Of a DNA stretch of 64,000 bases, positions 43,292-50,909 are shown piece by piece. A model generated the notes under the pieces. That model did no database searches. It was not told the origin of the DNA and saw only the letters and a list, made by a program, of their open reading frames with translations. Source of the DNA: Streptomyces dysideae. GTDB lineage: Bacteria; Actinomycetota; Actinomycetes; Streptomycetales; Streptomycetaceae. Made by a program: the position numbers and the translations under genes. The stretch spans positions 124,001-188,000 of the forward strand of contig NZ_KQ949088.1 in the NCBI RefSeq assembly GCF_001514305.1, given 5' to 3'. Within the stretch, counting starts at the first letter, position 1; every line of letters starts with the position of its first letter.

Positions 43292-43693
43292 TTACCGGCC
43301 GTGCTCGATCCGGCACAAGCAGAACGGGTGCCCCGCCGGATCGGCGTACACGCGGAAGTCCTCGTCCTTCTCGGCGTTCTCCCTGTGCAGCAGCCGCGCG
43401 CCCAGCTCCAGCACCTTCTTCTCGGCCGCGTCGACCTCTTCCCACGTCGCCCCGGCGTCGAAGTCGATATGGAACTGCTGCGAGTTGCGGTCGGCGCGCG
43501 GCCACTCCGGCGGGGTGTACCCGGCCGCCGACTGGAAGGCGAGCCGCGGGCCGCCCGGGATCTGGAGCACGACCCAGTCGGGGTCCTCGCCGTCGGGCGT
43601 ACCGCCGGCCACGCGCGCGTAGAAACCGGCCAGCGCGCGCGGGTCGGGACAGTCGATCGCGACGGAACGGAGACGTGCCACGGGCTCGGTCAT
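43292..43693 (-). CDS. VOC family (glyoxalase-like) protein
   Basis: A 133-residue protein with two beta-alpha-beta-beta-beta repeats: RLRSVAIDCPDPRALAGFYA at the N-terminus and FRVYADPAGHPFCLCRI at the end. The 'glyoxalase/bleomycin resistance' superfamily covers dioxygenases, resistance proteins and isomerases, and substrate cannot be assigned. AGGAGG precedes the ATG. The relic of a second copy lies immediately upstream. Confidence 0.88.
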   Translation of the reverse strand: MTEPVARLRSVAIDCPDPRALAGFYARVAGGTPDGEDPDWVVLQIPGGPRLAFQSAAGYTPPEWPRADRNSQQFHIDFDAGATWEEVDAAEKKVLELGARLLHRENAEKDEDFRVYADPAGHPFCLCRIEHGR

Positions 43694-43721
43694 GGGTTCC
43701 TCCTGGCAGGTTGTGAAGTGA

Positions 43722-43840
43722 TCAGCAGGCGCACAGACAGAACGGGTGCCCCGCCGGATCCGCGTACACCCGGAAGCTCCGCGAGCGGTCCTCCGTGTCC
43801 AGCGGCTTCGCGCCCAGCGCCATGACTTCCTCTTTGGTTA
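43722..43840 (-). pseudogene. C-terminal relic of a second VOC protein
   Basis: Only about 40 codons survive (VTKEEVMALGAKPLDTEDRS, then FRVYADPAGHPFCLCAC, stop at 43722). The last 17 residues match the VOC gene next door almost exactly. The N-terminal 90 residues and start are missing, replaced by the promoter region of the divergent CGNR gene. It may be a tandem duplicate cut by deletion. Confidence 0.8.
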
Positions 43841-43898
43841 CTTGTAGAGGTGTGTAACCAGTAACCGTTACTGCATGCTCACGCATTGGCGGTAACGT
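43836..43898 (+). promoter_or_regulatory. GTAAC/GTTAC operator cluster and promoter of the CGNR gene
   Basis: GGTTAC (43836-43841) pairs with GTAACC (43854-43859); a perfect palindrome CAGTAAC-C-GTTACTG covers 43859-43873; another GGTAAC starts at 43891. TAACGT (43893-43898) is a plausible -10 ending seven bases before the ATG at 43906, so the palindrome covers the -35 position. This is the layout of an autorepressed promoter. Confidence 0.65.
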
Positions 43899-43905
43899 CG
43901 CAAGC

Positions 43906-44427
43906 ATGAGTGAGAGATCGCCCGCACCCGGCGCGCTGGCCCTGGTCCAGTCCCTGGTGAACACGCTGGACATCGAATCGGGCGCCGACTCGCTGGACAC
44001 GCCGGACGGCCGGGTGCCCTTCGGACTGACCGAGGACGAGGTGCCGGCGGTGCGGGAGCTGCGCGAATCCCTGCGCGCGGCCCTGCTCGCCCACGCCGGC
44101 CACCCGGCACACCGTGCGGTGACCCCGCTGGGGGAGCTGCTGGCGGCGGTTCCCCTGGTGGTGACGGTCGACGCGGGCGACGGCTCAGGGGCCCTCGCCC
44201 CGGCGGACGAGGGCCCCCTGCTGTCCCGCGTCGCGGCCGCCATCGCCGAGGCCCTGGTCGAGGGCACCTGGACCCGGCTGAAGGCCTGCGAGGCCGCCGA
44301 CTGTCACTGGGCGTACTACGACCGCAGTCCCGCCGGACGCGGCCGCTGGTGCTCGATGCAGGTGTGCGGAGCGCGGGCGAAGATGCGACGGTACCGGGCC
44401 AAGCAGACCTTTTCGAAAGGTAGTTGA
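43906..44427 (+). CDS. CGNR zinc-finger / ABATE domain regulator
   Basis: A 173-residue protein: an N-terminal ABATE-like domain (about 8-125, LALVQSLVNTLDIESGADSL) and a C-terminal zinc finger LKACEAADCHWAYYDRSPAG, then RGRWCSMQVCGARAKMRRYR. The hallmark CGNR reads CGAR here. Members are DNA-binding regulators often next to VOC genes. The transcript is probably leaderless and the palindromic operator cluster lies over its promoter. Confidence 0.85.
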   Translation: MSERSPAPGALALVQSLVNTLDIESGADSLDTPDGRVPFGLTEDEVPAVRELRESLRAALLAHAGHPAHRAVTPLGELLAAVPLVVTVDAGDGSGALAPADEGPLLSRVAAAIAEALVEGTWTRLKACEAADCHWAYYDRSPAGRGRWCSMQVCGARAKMRRYRAKQTFSKGS

Positions 44428-44473
44428 AGAATCAGCGGTCGTGGTCCCGGCCCGGTGGTGCAGAATGCGAAAA

Positions 44474-44514
44474 GACGCCGTTTCGGCCGACTGAGCCTCG
44501 GCCGAAACGGCGTC
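44474..44514. terminator. Strong bidirectional terminator
   Basis: Perfect 17-bp arms (44474-44490 and 44498-44514; GACGCCGTTTCGGCCGA and its complement) with a seven-base loop, between the convergent CGNR and UDP-glucose dehydrogenase genes. Confidence 0.9.
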
Positions 44515-44532
44515 GTACGTGTGCCTCGTGGC

Positions 44533-45876
44533 TCAGGCGGTCGGACGCCCCATCGCGCGGTACGTCCACCCGGCCTCCCGCCACAGCTCCGGGTCGAGGG
44601 CGTTGCGCCCGTCCAGGATCAGCCGGGTCGTCGCGGCCTCGCCGAGCGCGGCCGGGTCCAGCTCGCGGAACTCCCGCCACTCCGTCAGGTGCAGCACGGC
44701 GTCCGCGCTCCGTACGGCGTCGATCGCGGTGTCGGCGTAGCCCAGGGTCGGGAACAGCCGCCGGGCGTTCTCCATGCCCTTGGGGTCGTACACCGTCACC
44801 TGGCCGCCCTGGAGGTGGATCTGCCCGGCGACGTTCAGCGCGGGCGAGTCCCGGACGTCGTCCGAGTCGGGCTTGAAGGTGGCGCCGAGGACGGCGATCC
44901 GCTTGCCCAGGAAGGACCCGCCGCCCAGCGCCTGCCGTGCCAGCTCGACCATCTGCCCGCGCTGACGCATGTTGATGGAGTCGATCTCACGCAGGAAGGT
45001 CAGCGCCTGGTCGGCGCCCAGCTCACCGGCGCGCGCCATGAAGGCACGGATGTCCTTGGGCAGACAGCCGCCGCCGAAGCCGATGCCGGCCCGCAGGAAC
45101 TTCTTCCCGATCCGGTCGTCGTACCCGATGGCCTCGGCCAGCTTGGCGACGTCGCCGCCGGAGGCCTCGCACATCTCGGCCATCGCGTTGATGAAGGAGA
45201 TCTTGGTGGCGAGGAAGGAGTTCGCGGAGGTCTTGACGAGCTCGGCGGTCGGGAAGTCGGTGACGACGAAGGGCGAACCCTGGGCGACGGGCGTGGCGTA
45301 CACCTCGCGCAGCAGCTTCTCGGCCCGTTCGCTGCGCACGCCGACCACGATCCGGTCCGGCCGCAGCGTGTCCTGGACGGCGAAGCCCTCGCGCAGGAAC
45401 TCCGGGTTCCAGGCCAGCTCGGCGTCCTCGCCGGCGGGAGAGTGCCCGGCGAGATAGCGGGCCAGCCGGTCGGCGGACCCGACGGGCACGGTCGACTTGC
45501 CGACGACGAGGGCGGGCCCGGTCAGGTGCGGGGCGAGCGAGGCGAAGGCGGACTCGACGTACGACATGTCGCAGGCGTACTCGCCGTGCCGCTGCGGGGT
45601 GTTCACGCACACGAAGTGCACGTCACCGAAGGCACCGGCCTCGGCGAAGTCCATGGTGAACCGCAGCCGCCCGGAGGACCCCTCGATCCCGGCGACATGC
45701 TTGCGCAGCAGCTCCTCCAGCCCCGGCTCGTACATCGGGACCTGGCCGCGCTGGAGCATCTCGATCTTCTCGGGCACGACGTCGAGCCCGAGTACCTCGA
45801 ACCCGAGTTCTGCCATGGCCGCGGCATGGGTGGCGCCGAGATAGCCGGTGCCGATCACGGTGATCTTGAGGGCCAT
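44533..45876 (-). CDS. UDP-glucose 6-dehydrogenase
   Basis: A 447-residue protein with the NAD fold ITVIGTGYLGATHAAAMAEL, GKSTVPVGSADRL, the catalytic Cys in GIGFGGGCLPKDIRAF and the C-terminal domain LGATFKPDSDDVRDSPAL. It oxidises UDP-glucose to UDP-glucuronate for envelope polysaccharide. The start at 45876 is set by AGGAG nearby; a longer frame upstream has no site. It fits with the LCP and glycosyltransferase genes further right. Confidence 0.95.
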   Translation of the reverse strand: MALKITVIGTGYLGATHAAAMAELGFEVLGLDVVPEKIEMLQRGQVPMYEPGLEELLRKHVAGIEGSSGRLRFTMDFAEAGAFGDVHFVCVNTPQRHGEYACDMSYVESAFASLAPHLTGPALVVGKSTVPVGSADRLARYLAGHSPAGEDAELAWNPEFLREGFAVQDTLRPDRIVVGVRSERAEKLLREVYATPVAQGSPFVVTDFPTAELVKTSANSFLATKISFINAMAEMCEASGGDVAKLAEAIGYDDRIGKKFLRAGIGFGGGCLPKDIRAFMARAGELGADQALTFLREIDSINMRQRGQMVELARQALGGGSFLGKRIAVLGATFKPDSDDVRDSPALNVAGQIHLQGGQVTVYDPKGMENARRLFPTLGYADTAIDAVRSADAVLHLTEWREFRELDPAALGEAATTRLILDGRNALDPELWREAGWTYRAMGRPTA

Positions 45877-46017
45877 GGATGCTCCTGGGGTACGGCTGCG
45901 GTGTACGGCGTTCAATGCGCTGACCGAGCATAGTCGGGGCATGGGCGCGCCCCCCACTGGACACTTAACCCGCTGTCGCCAAGCTCACGTATCACTCCCG
46001 TGGGCAGGCCCCTAAAA

Positions 46018-46045
46018 TTTGGGTTACTTAACGGTAATTAGCGTC
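46018..46045 (+). promoter_or_regulatory. AT-rich operator-like site upstream of acyl-CoA dehydrogenase
   Basis: An AT-rich patch contains GGTTAC-TTAACG-GTAATTA, with TTAC and GTAA as a short inverted repeat, 35-55 bases before the TTG start. It could be a TetR-type operator over the promoter. Inference only. Confidence 0.35.
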
Positions 46046-46077
46046 AGCATCAGAGCTTCTTTGGAGCGTGAGAGACC

Positions 46078-47235
46078 TTGGCCGGATCGGCTGACTTCGA
46101 CCTGTACCGCCCGTCCGAGGAGCACGACATGCTCCGCGACGCCATCCGCTCGCTGGCCGAGGCGAAGATCGCGCCGTATGCCGCCGCGGTCGACGAGGAG
46201 GCCCGCTTCCCGCAGGAGGCGCTGGACGCGCTGGTGGCGAACGACCTGCATGCGGTGCACGTGCCCGAGGAGTACGGCGGCGCGGGCGCGGACGCGCTGG
46301 CGACGGTGATCGTGATCGAGGAGGTGGCGCGAGTCTGCGCGTCCTCTTCTCTCATACCCGCCGTGAACAAGCTGGGCTCGCTCCCGGTGATCATCTCCGG
46401 CTCCGAGGAGCTGAAGAAGAGGTACATGACCCCGCTCGCCAAGGGCGACGGAATGTTCTCGTACTGCCTCTCCGAGCCGGACGCCGGCTCGGACGCGGCC
46501 GGCATGAAGACGAAGGCGGTCCGCGACGGCGACCACTACGTCCTGAACGGCGTGAAGCGCTGGATCACCAATGCGGGCGAGTCCGAGTACTACACGGTGA
46601 TGGCGGTGACGGACCCGACGAAGCGCTCGAAGGGCATCTCGGCGTTCGTGGTCGAGAAGTCGGACGAGGGCGTCTCCTTCGGCGCCCCCGAGAAGAAGCT
46701 CGGCATCAAGGGCTCCCCGACCCGCGAGGTCTACCTCGACAACGTCCGCATCCCCGCGGACCGCATGATCGGCGAAGAGGGCACCGGCTTCGCCACGGCG
46801 ATGAAGACCCTCGACCACACCCGCATCACCATCGCCGCCCAGGCCCTCGGCATCGCGCAGGGCGCGCTGGACTACGCCAAGGGCTACGTCCAGGAGCGCA
46901 AGCAGTTCGGCAAGGCGATCGCCGACTTCCAGGGCATCCAGTTCATGCTCGCCGACATGGCGATGAAGATCTCCGCGGCCCGCGCCCTGACGTACCAGGC
47001 GGCGGCGGCCTCGGAGCGGGGGGACGCCGACCTGACGTATCTGGGGGCGGCGGCGAAGTGCTTCGCGTCGGACGTGGCGATGGAGGTGACCACGGATGCG
47101 GTGCAGCTGCTGGGTGGTTACGGCTATACCCGCGACTATCCGGTGGAGCGGATGATGCGCGACGCCAAGATCACGCAGATCTACGAGGGCACGAACCAGG
47201 TCCAGCGGATCGTGATGGCCCGCAACCTGCCGTAA
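46078..47235 (+). CDS. Acyl-CoA dehydrogenase
   Basis: A 385-residue flavoprotein: YCLSEPDAGSDAAGMKTKAV (substrate/FAD loop), KRWITNAGES, AAAKCFASDVAMEVTTDAVQ, QLLGGYGYTRDYPVERMMRD and the catalytic Glu in QIYEGTNQVQR. It oxidises an acyl-CoA, probably short or branched chain, passing electrons to ETF. The start is TTG with GAGAG close upstream; no in-frame ATG or GTG would give a full N-terminus. Confidence 0.94.
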   Translation: MAGSADFDLYRPSEEHDMLRDAIRSLAEAKIAPYAAAVDEEARFPQEALDALVANDLHAVHVPEEYGGAGADALATVIVIEEVARVCASSSLIPAVNKLGSLPVIISGSEELKKRYMTPLAKGDGMFSYCLSEPDAGSDAAGMKTKAVRDGDHYVLNGVKRWITNAGESEYYTVMAVTDPTKRSKGISAFVVEKSDEGVSFGAPEKKLGIKGSPTREVYLDNVRIPADRMIGEEGTGFATAMKTLDHTRITIAAQALGIAQGALDYAKGYVQERKQFGKAIADFQGIQFMLADMAMKISAARALTYQAAAASERGDADLTYLGAAAKCFASDVAMEVTTDAVQLLGGYGYTRDYPVERMMRDAKITQIYEGTNQVQRIVMARNLP

Positions 47236-47250
47236 CCACCACGACGGGGA

Positions 47251-47288
47251 GAAGCCCCGGCCAGCCATTCGGCCCGGACCGGGGCTTC
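47251..47288. terminator. Terminator between convergent genes
   Basis: GAAGCCCCGG (47251-47260) and CCGGGGCTTC (47279-47288), perfect arms, between acyl-CoA dehydrogenase and the DUF6879 gene. Confidence 0.8.
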
Positions 47289-47292
47289 CTCG

Positions 47293-47814
47293 TCAGACGT
47301 CCAGCCCCTTCGCGTACTGCTCGAAAGGCACCGACTCGGCCAGCGCGATCCGCTTCCACTCCAAGTACGGGGTGATGTCGCCCGTAATCAGCTCCCGGTT
47401 GATCTGCGTTCCGTCCGGGCGGTAGTTGAGATGAACGACGGTTGTCTCGTCGAACATCCAGAAGTCCTGCTCAGGCAGTCCGGGGTTCGAACCGTCGGTC
47501 AGATCGATGACGCGATAGTCCTCCCCGGCCGCGACATTCGTCGGAACTCCCCACGAGAAGGAGTACCTGCTGTACGGCGTGAGCGGCTGACGCACGATCT
47601 TCGCTCGGGTCATCGTCCGCCCCGCCGCCGCGTGCTCGCGAATGGTCTGATGCCACCGCGCGTTGAAGCCGTCCGGCATGGGTTCCCCAGCCAGGAACGC
47701 GCCGAAAGTCGCCGCCTCGCCGGGCATGGTGTAGGTCTGGTGCACTTCGAGCCGGAACGCCGAACGCTTGAAGTCACGGAAGTACGCCTCCCATTCGTCG
47801 CCGTCCAGGTACAC
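47293..47814 (-). CDS. DUF6879-family protein (1)
   Basis: A 173-residue soluble protein. It shares with the DUF6879 protein encoded at 49903-50436 the pattern FRLEV...Y, FLAGE, LSWG/FSWG, DFWMFD and a C-terminal AVPFEQY. Such proteins accompany XRE regulators in Streptomyces; biochemical role unknown. The GTG start begins MYLDGDEWEAYF as in relatives. Third gene of a leftward run after a DUF397-like gene and a hypothetical gene, with no XRE gene in this sub-cluster. Confidence 0.75.
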   Translation of the reverse strand: MYLDGDEWEAYFRDFKRSAFRLEVHQTYTMPGEAATFGAFLAGEPMPDGFNARWHQTIREHAAAGRTMTRAKIVRQPLTPYSRYSFSWGVPTNVAAGEDYRVIDLTDGSNPGLPEQDFWMFDETTVVHLNYRPDGTQINRELITGDITPYLEWKRIALAESVPFEQYAKGLDV

Positions 47815-47871
47815 GGGGTGTGGGGTCAGAACCGCCGGTGGGCACGAGCGGCCTCCTTCGAGATGTCTTGG

Positions 47872-48354
47872 TCACACGAGGGGACAGGGCAGGGTGGGTG
47901 TCGAGTGGTTCGGGGAACAGGTCACCACGGCCAAGTGCAGGTACGCGGGGCGTTCGAGGTAGAAGCCGTACGACACATCGGCTCCTGTATCGAGTCGTTC
48001 AGCGGCGGAGTCGACCAGCCTGGCCAGGCGGCCGGTATCACGGTCGTGCTCGCAGGCGAACCGATGCATGTGCTCGGTGAGTCGTTCCCCGATCCAGGCT
48101 GCCGCCTCCTTCGCCTCATCCCACGTGCCGCGAATCAGTGAACGCGGCTTGATGAGCCAGTACGCCGTCTCCAGCGGAGGCAAATCGACGGTGGGGAACT
48201 CCGTTGCCACTTCGCGGTAGCGCTGGAGCAGCCGTTCTCCGCCGGGGTCACCCGGGGCCGGCGGGGGCGGCGGCGCCGGATGTGGAGGTCGCCGAAGCGC
48301 CTCTTGGTCGAAGCGCTCCTTCGGGCCGGTCCACAGATAGCCGTGGTGGTGCAC
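47872..48354 (-). CDS. Hypothetical protein
   Basis: 160 residues from the first GTG (HHHGYLWTGPKERFDQEALR). A Pro-rich stretch is followed by a helical region (AWIGERLTEHMHRFACEHDR) and a beta-like C-terminus. The frame stays open upstream of the GTG without a start codon (about 30 codons), so the N-terminus may be truncated or start at a rare codon. Family not recognised. Confidence 0.55.
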   Translation of the reverse strand: MHHHGYLWTGPKERFDQEALRRPPHPAPPPPPAPGDPGGERLLQRYREVATEFPTVDLPPLETAYWLIKPRSLIRGTWDEAKEAAAWIGERLTEHMHRFACEHDRDTGRLARLVDSAAERLDTGADVSYGFYLERPAYLHLAVVTCSPNHSTPTLPCPLV

Positions 48355-48452
48355 CAGTCGTTCCCGTTCGGTGTTGGCAGTCGGGGAACCAGCAGGGCCC
48401 GGCCCAAGGAAGCTACGGCGTGAGCGGCGCCCTGCTGGCGAGGAGAGGAGGA

Positions 48453-48677
48453 TCAGACGTTCAGGCCGAAGCGCGCCGGCTCGATCCCGGCCGCGTCCAG
48501 CTCCTCCGTGGTGAACCGCAGCGGTTGCACGTCCGGCCGCTTGCTGTCACCGAGGGCCCAGGCGTCCTCACCGATACGCGCAAGGGGCACGCATCCCTCC
48601 GTGCAGGGGCCGCCGCACGCTTTCACGAAGGAGGCCCTGTCGATGTCGAGCACGTACAGGTCGGTTCCGTTCTGCAT
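48453..48677 (-). CDS. Small DUF397-like protein
   Basis: A 74-residue protein. The C-terminal half (LGDSKRPDVQPLRFTTEELD) matches the DUF397 pattern (RDSK.P....L.FT..E). DUF397 proteins sit beside WhiJ-like XRE regulators in Streptomyces. Cysteines in ACGGPCTEGC distinguish it from standard members. AAGG lies eight bases before the ATG. Confidence 0.7.
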   Translation of the reverse strand: MQNGTDLYVLDIDRASFVKACGGPCTEGCVPLARIGEDAWALGDSKRPDVQPLRFTTEELDAAGIEPARFGLNV

Positions 48678-48824
48678 TGCTGCACCTTCCTGTTCAACTG
48701 ATCGCGGCCATGACTGACCGCCGCCGCCCTCGTGGGCGGGAGTTCAAAGGGGGGAGAGGGAGCGTCCCTCAGCGACCGGAGCCCTTACCCCGTTCGGCGG
48801 AGAAGCTCGAATCAATTCCCCTGC

Positions 48825-49043
48825 TCATGACGTGTGCACCTCTGCCTGGTGCTTGCGCATCCTTACGTTGCCGTCGGATACGGCGCTGTAGTCCCCCGTG
48901 GAGCGGGCGTTTTCGCGGGCCACCGATAAGGACAGGCAGTCAGAGCAACCGGATTTCGGCGACGGCTCAAAGGGCGGTTCCGACAGGCACGTCCCCACCG
49001 TGGTCGGGGTTTGAGGATCGGAAGTTCTCTCTTCACTCTCCAT
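48825..49043 (-). CDS. Small conserved protein downstream of XRE regulator
   Basis: A 72-residue hydrophilic protein with GCSDCLSLSVARENARSTGD and DYSAVSDGNVRMRKHQ. From memory this CxxC-helix pattern recurs in small Streptomyces proteins next to XRE genes. It starts 33 bases after the XRE stop, so it is likely cotranscribed. Function unknown. Confidence 0.6.
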   Translation of the reverse strand: MESEERTSDPQTPTTVGTCLSEPPFEPSPKSGCSDCLSLSVARENARSTGDYSAVSDGNVRMRKHQAEVHTS

Positions 49044-49075
49044 GGCGCCATCTTCGACGGCCTATGGATGCGGAA

Positions 49076-49906
49076 CTAGCCCGTTTCCTGTTCTCGCAAA
49101 AGGTCGTCGCGGATACCCTCGACCAAGCTCCGCATGTCCTCACCGGACATCGCCACCCGTTCGAACCCCTCAAATTTCTCGATGTACAGAGCGACATCTC
49201 GGGGATCGGTCACAGCCAACTCTGCATGGACGGTTTCCACTGTCACCATGCGGTCGTCCTTGATGGAGAAGGAGTGACTGGGGAAGTCCGTCTGCCGCGC
49301 GGACAACGGCACAATCCGGAGGTCAACGCTCGGAAGCCGGGAGACGGAGATGAGCTTGTCGAGCTGCCCGGCCATCATCAGAGGCGGCAGGACCCTCCAG
49401 CGGAGGACTGGTTCCGTCACGATAAAGCGAAGCTGCCGCCCCGGCTCGTAGAGAATTCTCTGTCTGGCGAGCCTTGCCCCTACGGCACGTGCGAGCTGTT
49501 CTTCGCTGAGTTGTTTGCGTCCCAGGACCGCCTGTACGTACTCCGGCGTCTGCAACAGGCCCGGGACGAGGGCGGGTTGAAAGAGCCGCAGCAGAGTCGT
49601 CCTGGCCTCGATCGCCTGAATCTGCTGCTGTTTCCGGTGATACCCGAGCCGCTGGTACAGACGCCATGCCGTTGCCTCGGTCGCCGCCGCCCGAGCGACC
49701 GACATGTACTCGGCTTTGACGCCCTCGGACACTCCTATGGCGGTAAGGATGTGCTCCATGTCCACGACGCTCGGCATGACGCTGCCGTTCTCAATCTTGG
49801 ACAGCTTCGAAGCGGACATGGCCGCGCCACGGGCGACGGCTTTGGCCTCCTTCCCGGATGCCTGCCGCAGCGCCCGCAGCGCGGATCCCAGCTCAGCTCT
49901 GTTCAC
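49076..49906 (-). CDS. XRE-family regulator with DUF5753 (WhiJ-like)
   Basis: A 276-residue protein: helix-turn-helix at about 5-60 (AAMSASKLSKIENGSVMPSV), then a DUF5753-type C-terminal domain (LVPGLLQTPEYVQAVLGRKQ; VLPPLMMAGQLDKL). The GTG at 49906 overlaps the stop of the DUF6879 gene (GTGA); an ATG seven codons upstream is possible. It is in the WhiJ-like class that controls development with small partner proteins. Confidence 0.85.
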   Translation of the reverse strand: MNRAELGSALRALRQASGKEAKAVARGAAMSASKLSKIENGSVMPSVVDMEHILTAIGVSEGVKAEYMSVARAAATEATAWRLYQRLGYHRKQQQIQAIEARTTLLRLFQPALVPGLLQTPEYVQAVLGRKQLSEEQLARAVGARLARQRILYEPGRQLRFIVTEPVLRWRVLPPLMMAGQLDKLISVSRLPSVDLRIVPLSARQTDFPSHSFSIKDDRMVTVETVHAELAVTDPRDVALYIEKFEGFERVAMSGEDMRSLVEGIRDDLLREQETG

Positions 49907-50436
49907 TCCCCGTGCTGCGCCCACCATTCCGTGAAGGGCACGGCCTGTGCGAGTGCCGTGTCCCGGTAACCCCGGAATGTGACCAGCTGGTCGTCTTCCT
50001 CCAGGAGTTCACTCCCGAGGTACTTCCCAGCCCCGTCGTATGCCATGACCCCTGCCACCCGGTCGTCGAACAGCCAGAAGTCGGGCGCATCCGGGATCGG
50101 GTTCTCCCACTCAGTGGTGTCGAGGATGAAGAACTCCTCACCGGCGCTCATGTTCCGGCGGTATCCCCAGGACAGTTCGAACCGGAGGTAGTCTGTCAGC
50201 GGGCGCGACAGGACGTGCACGCGGTACACGCGCTTGCCGGCCGCAGTGGCGTTTCCCACCGTCGTCAGCCATGCGGCTGTCTTGTACGACTCCGGTTGCT
50301 CCTCTCCCGCCAGGAACGCTTGATAGGCGTCGACCCCGCCTGACTGGCTGTAGTCGTCCAGCGTCTCCAGCCGGAAGGCCTCCCGCTCGAACGCGGTGAA
50401 CCATTCCCCGAGAGAGCGGCTAGATGAAGTTGCCAC
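49903..50436 (-). CDS. DUF6879-family protein (2)
   Basis: A 177-residue protein of the same family as the 173-residue protein encoded at 47293-47814 (AFRLETLDDY; FLAGEEQPES; ELSWGYRRNMSAGEEFFILD; DFWLFDDRV; QAVPFTEWW). The start overlaps the end of a 57-residue small gene by 17 bases, and the stop overlaps the XRE start, so three genes are translationally chained. Confidence 0.8.
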   Translation of the reverse strand: MATSSSRSLGEWFTAFEREAFRLETLDDYSQSGGVDAYQAFLAGEEQPESYKTAAWLTTVGNATAAGKRVYRVHVLSRPLTDYLRFELSWGYRRNMSAGEEFFILDTTEWENPIPDAPDFWLFDDRVAGVMAYDGAGKYLGSELLEEDDQLVTFRGYRDTALAQAVPFTEWWAQHGE

Positions 50437-50593
50437 GGACAGCCTTTCGGATCAGCTCGACGGGGATTTCGACGAGGCCTTCGTGCGCCGGGATCTCTCT
50501 GTCGTGGTCGATCAGAATGCCTCCCTGCACAACGAGGGTCCCGCGGTCGGTGGCATACAGCGTTGGGCACTCACCCTCGTCGCACTCACCCAC
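50420..50593 (-). CDS. 57-residue small protein heading the cassette
   Basis: Starts GTG at 50593, stops TAG at 50420. Reads MGECDEGECPTLYATDRGTL at the N-terminus and VEIPVELIRKAVRGNFI at the end. From memory, similar short proteins (CPT.YATDRGT..VQG, then EIP.ELI) precede DUF6879 genes in Streptomyces. It overlaps the DUF6879 gene by 17 bases. A 21-bp palindrome lies 46 bases upstream. Confidence 0.7.
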   Translation of the reverse strand: MGECDEGECPTLYATDRGTLVVQGGILIDHDREIPAHEGLVEIPVELIRKAVRGNFI

Positions 50594-50638
50594 ACTCCAG
50601 CCGTGTCAGCTGCACCACTGTGTACTCCTCCTGTCGGG

Positions 50639-50659
50639 GATCAGTTGTCACAACTGATC
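50639..50659. promoter_or_regulatory. Perfect 21-bp palindrome, likely operator
   Basis: GATCAGTTGT (50639-50648), centre C, ACAACTGATC (50650-50659). It sits just upstream of the 57-residue gene, where an XRE dimer would be expected to control its own cassette. Confidence 0.65.
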
Positions 50660-50695
50660 GTCCCGACTCCGGCAGAGCTCCTGCAAGGGCCCTTG

Positions 50696-50715
50696 GTTTC
50701 CGTTACTGGAAACCG
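50696..50715. terminator. Inverted repeat after the DUF397 gene
   Basis: GGTTTCC (50696-50702) and GGAAACC (50709-50715) around GTTACT, directly after the DUF397 stop. It may be a terminator or a second operator. Confidence 0.5.
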
Positions 50716-50716
50716 C

Positions 50717-50899
50717 TCAGCGGCTCGCGTCCGGCGCGTGCGAGAGGAAGTACACCCAGACAGTGGGCCGGAGGGTGAGGTGCGGACCGGCGGGGGTCTT
50801 GGAGTCGCGGATGTGGATAGTGGTGGGCGTGGCGGCTATCTCCACGCAGTTGGCGGCTTCGGCGCTGTACGTGGACTTCTGCCAGGTGAGTTCGGGCAT
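50717..50899 (-). CDS. DUF397 domain small protein
   Basis: A 60-residue classic DUF397 protein: WQKSTYSAEAANCVEIAATP, then IHIRDSKTPAGPHLTL. AGGAAC precedes the ATG, 10 bases after the stop of the XRE gene. DUF397 proteins are partners of WhiJ-like regulators and relieve their repression. Confidence 0.88.
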   Translation of the reverse strand: MPELTWQKSTYSAEAANCVEIAATPTTIHIRDSKTPAGPHLTLRPTVWVYFLSHAPDASR

Positions 50900-50909
50900 G
50901 GTGGGTTCC

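Noticed and set aside
43722..44267. 181-codon frame, minus strand
   Set aside because: Only its last 40 codons are VOC-like; the rest is antisense to the CGNR gene.
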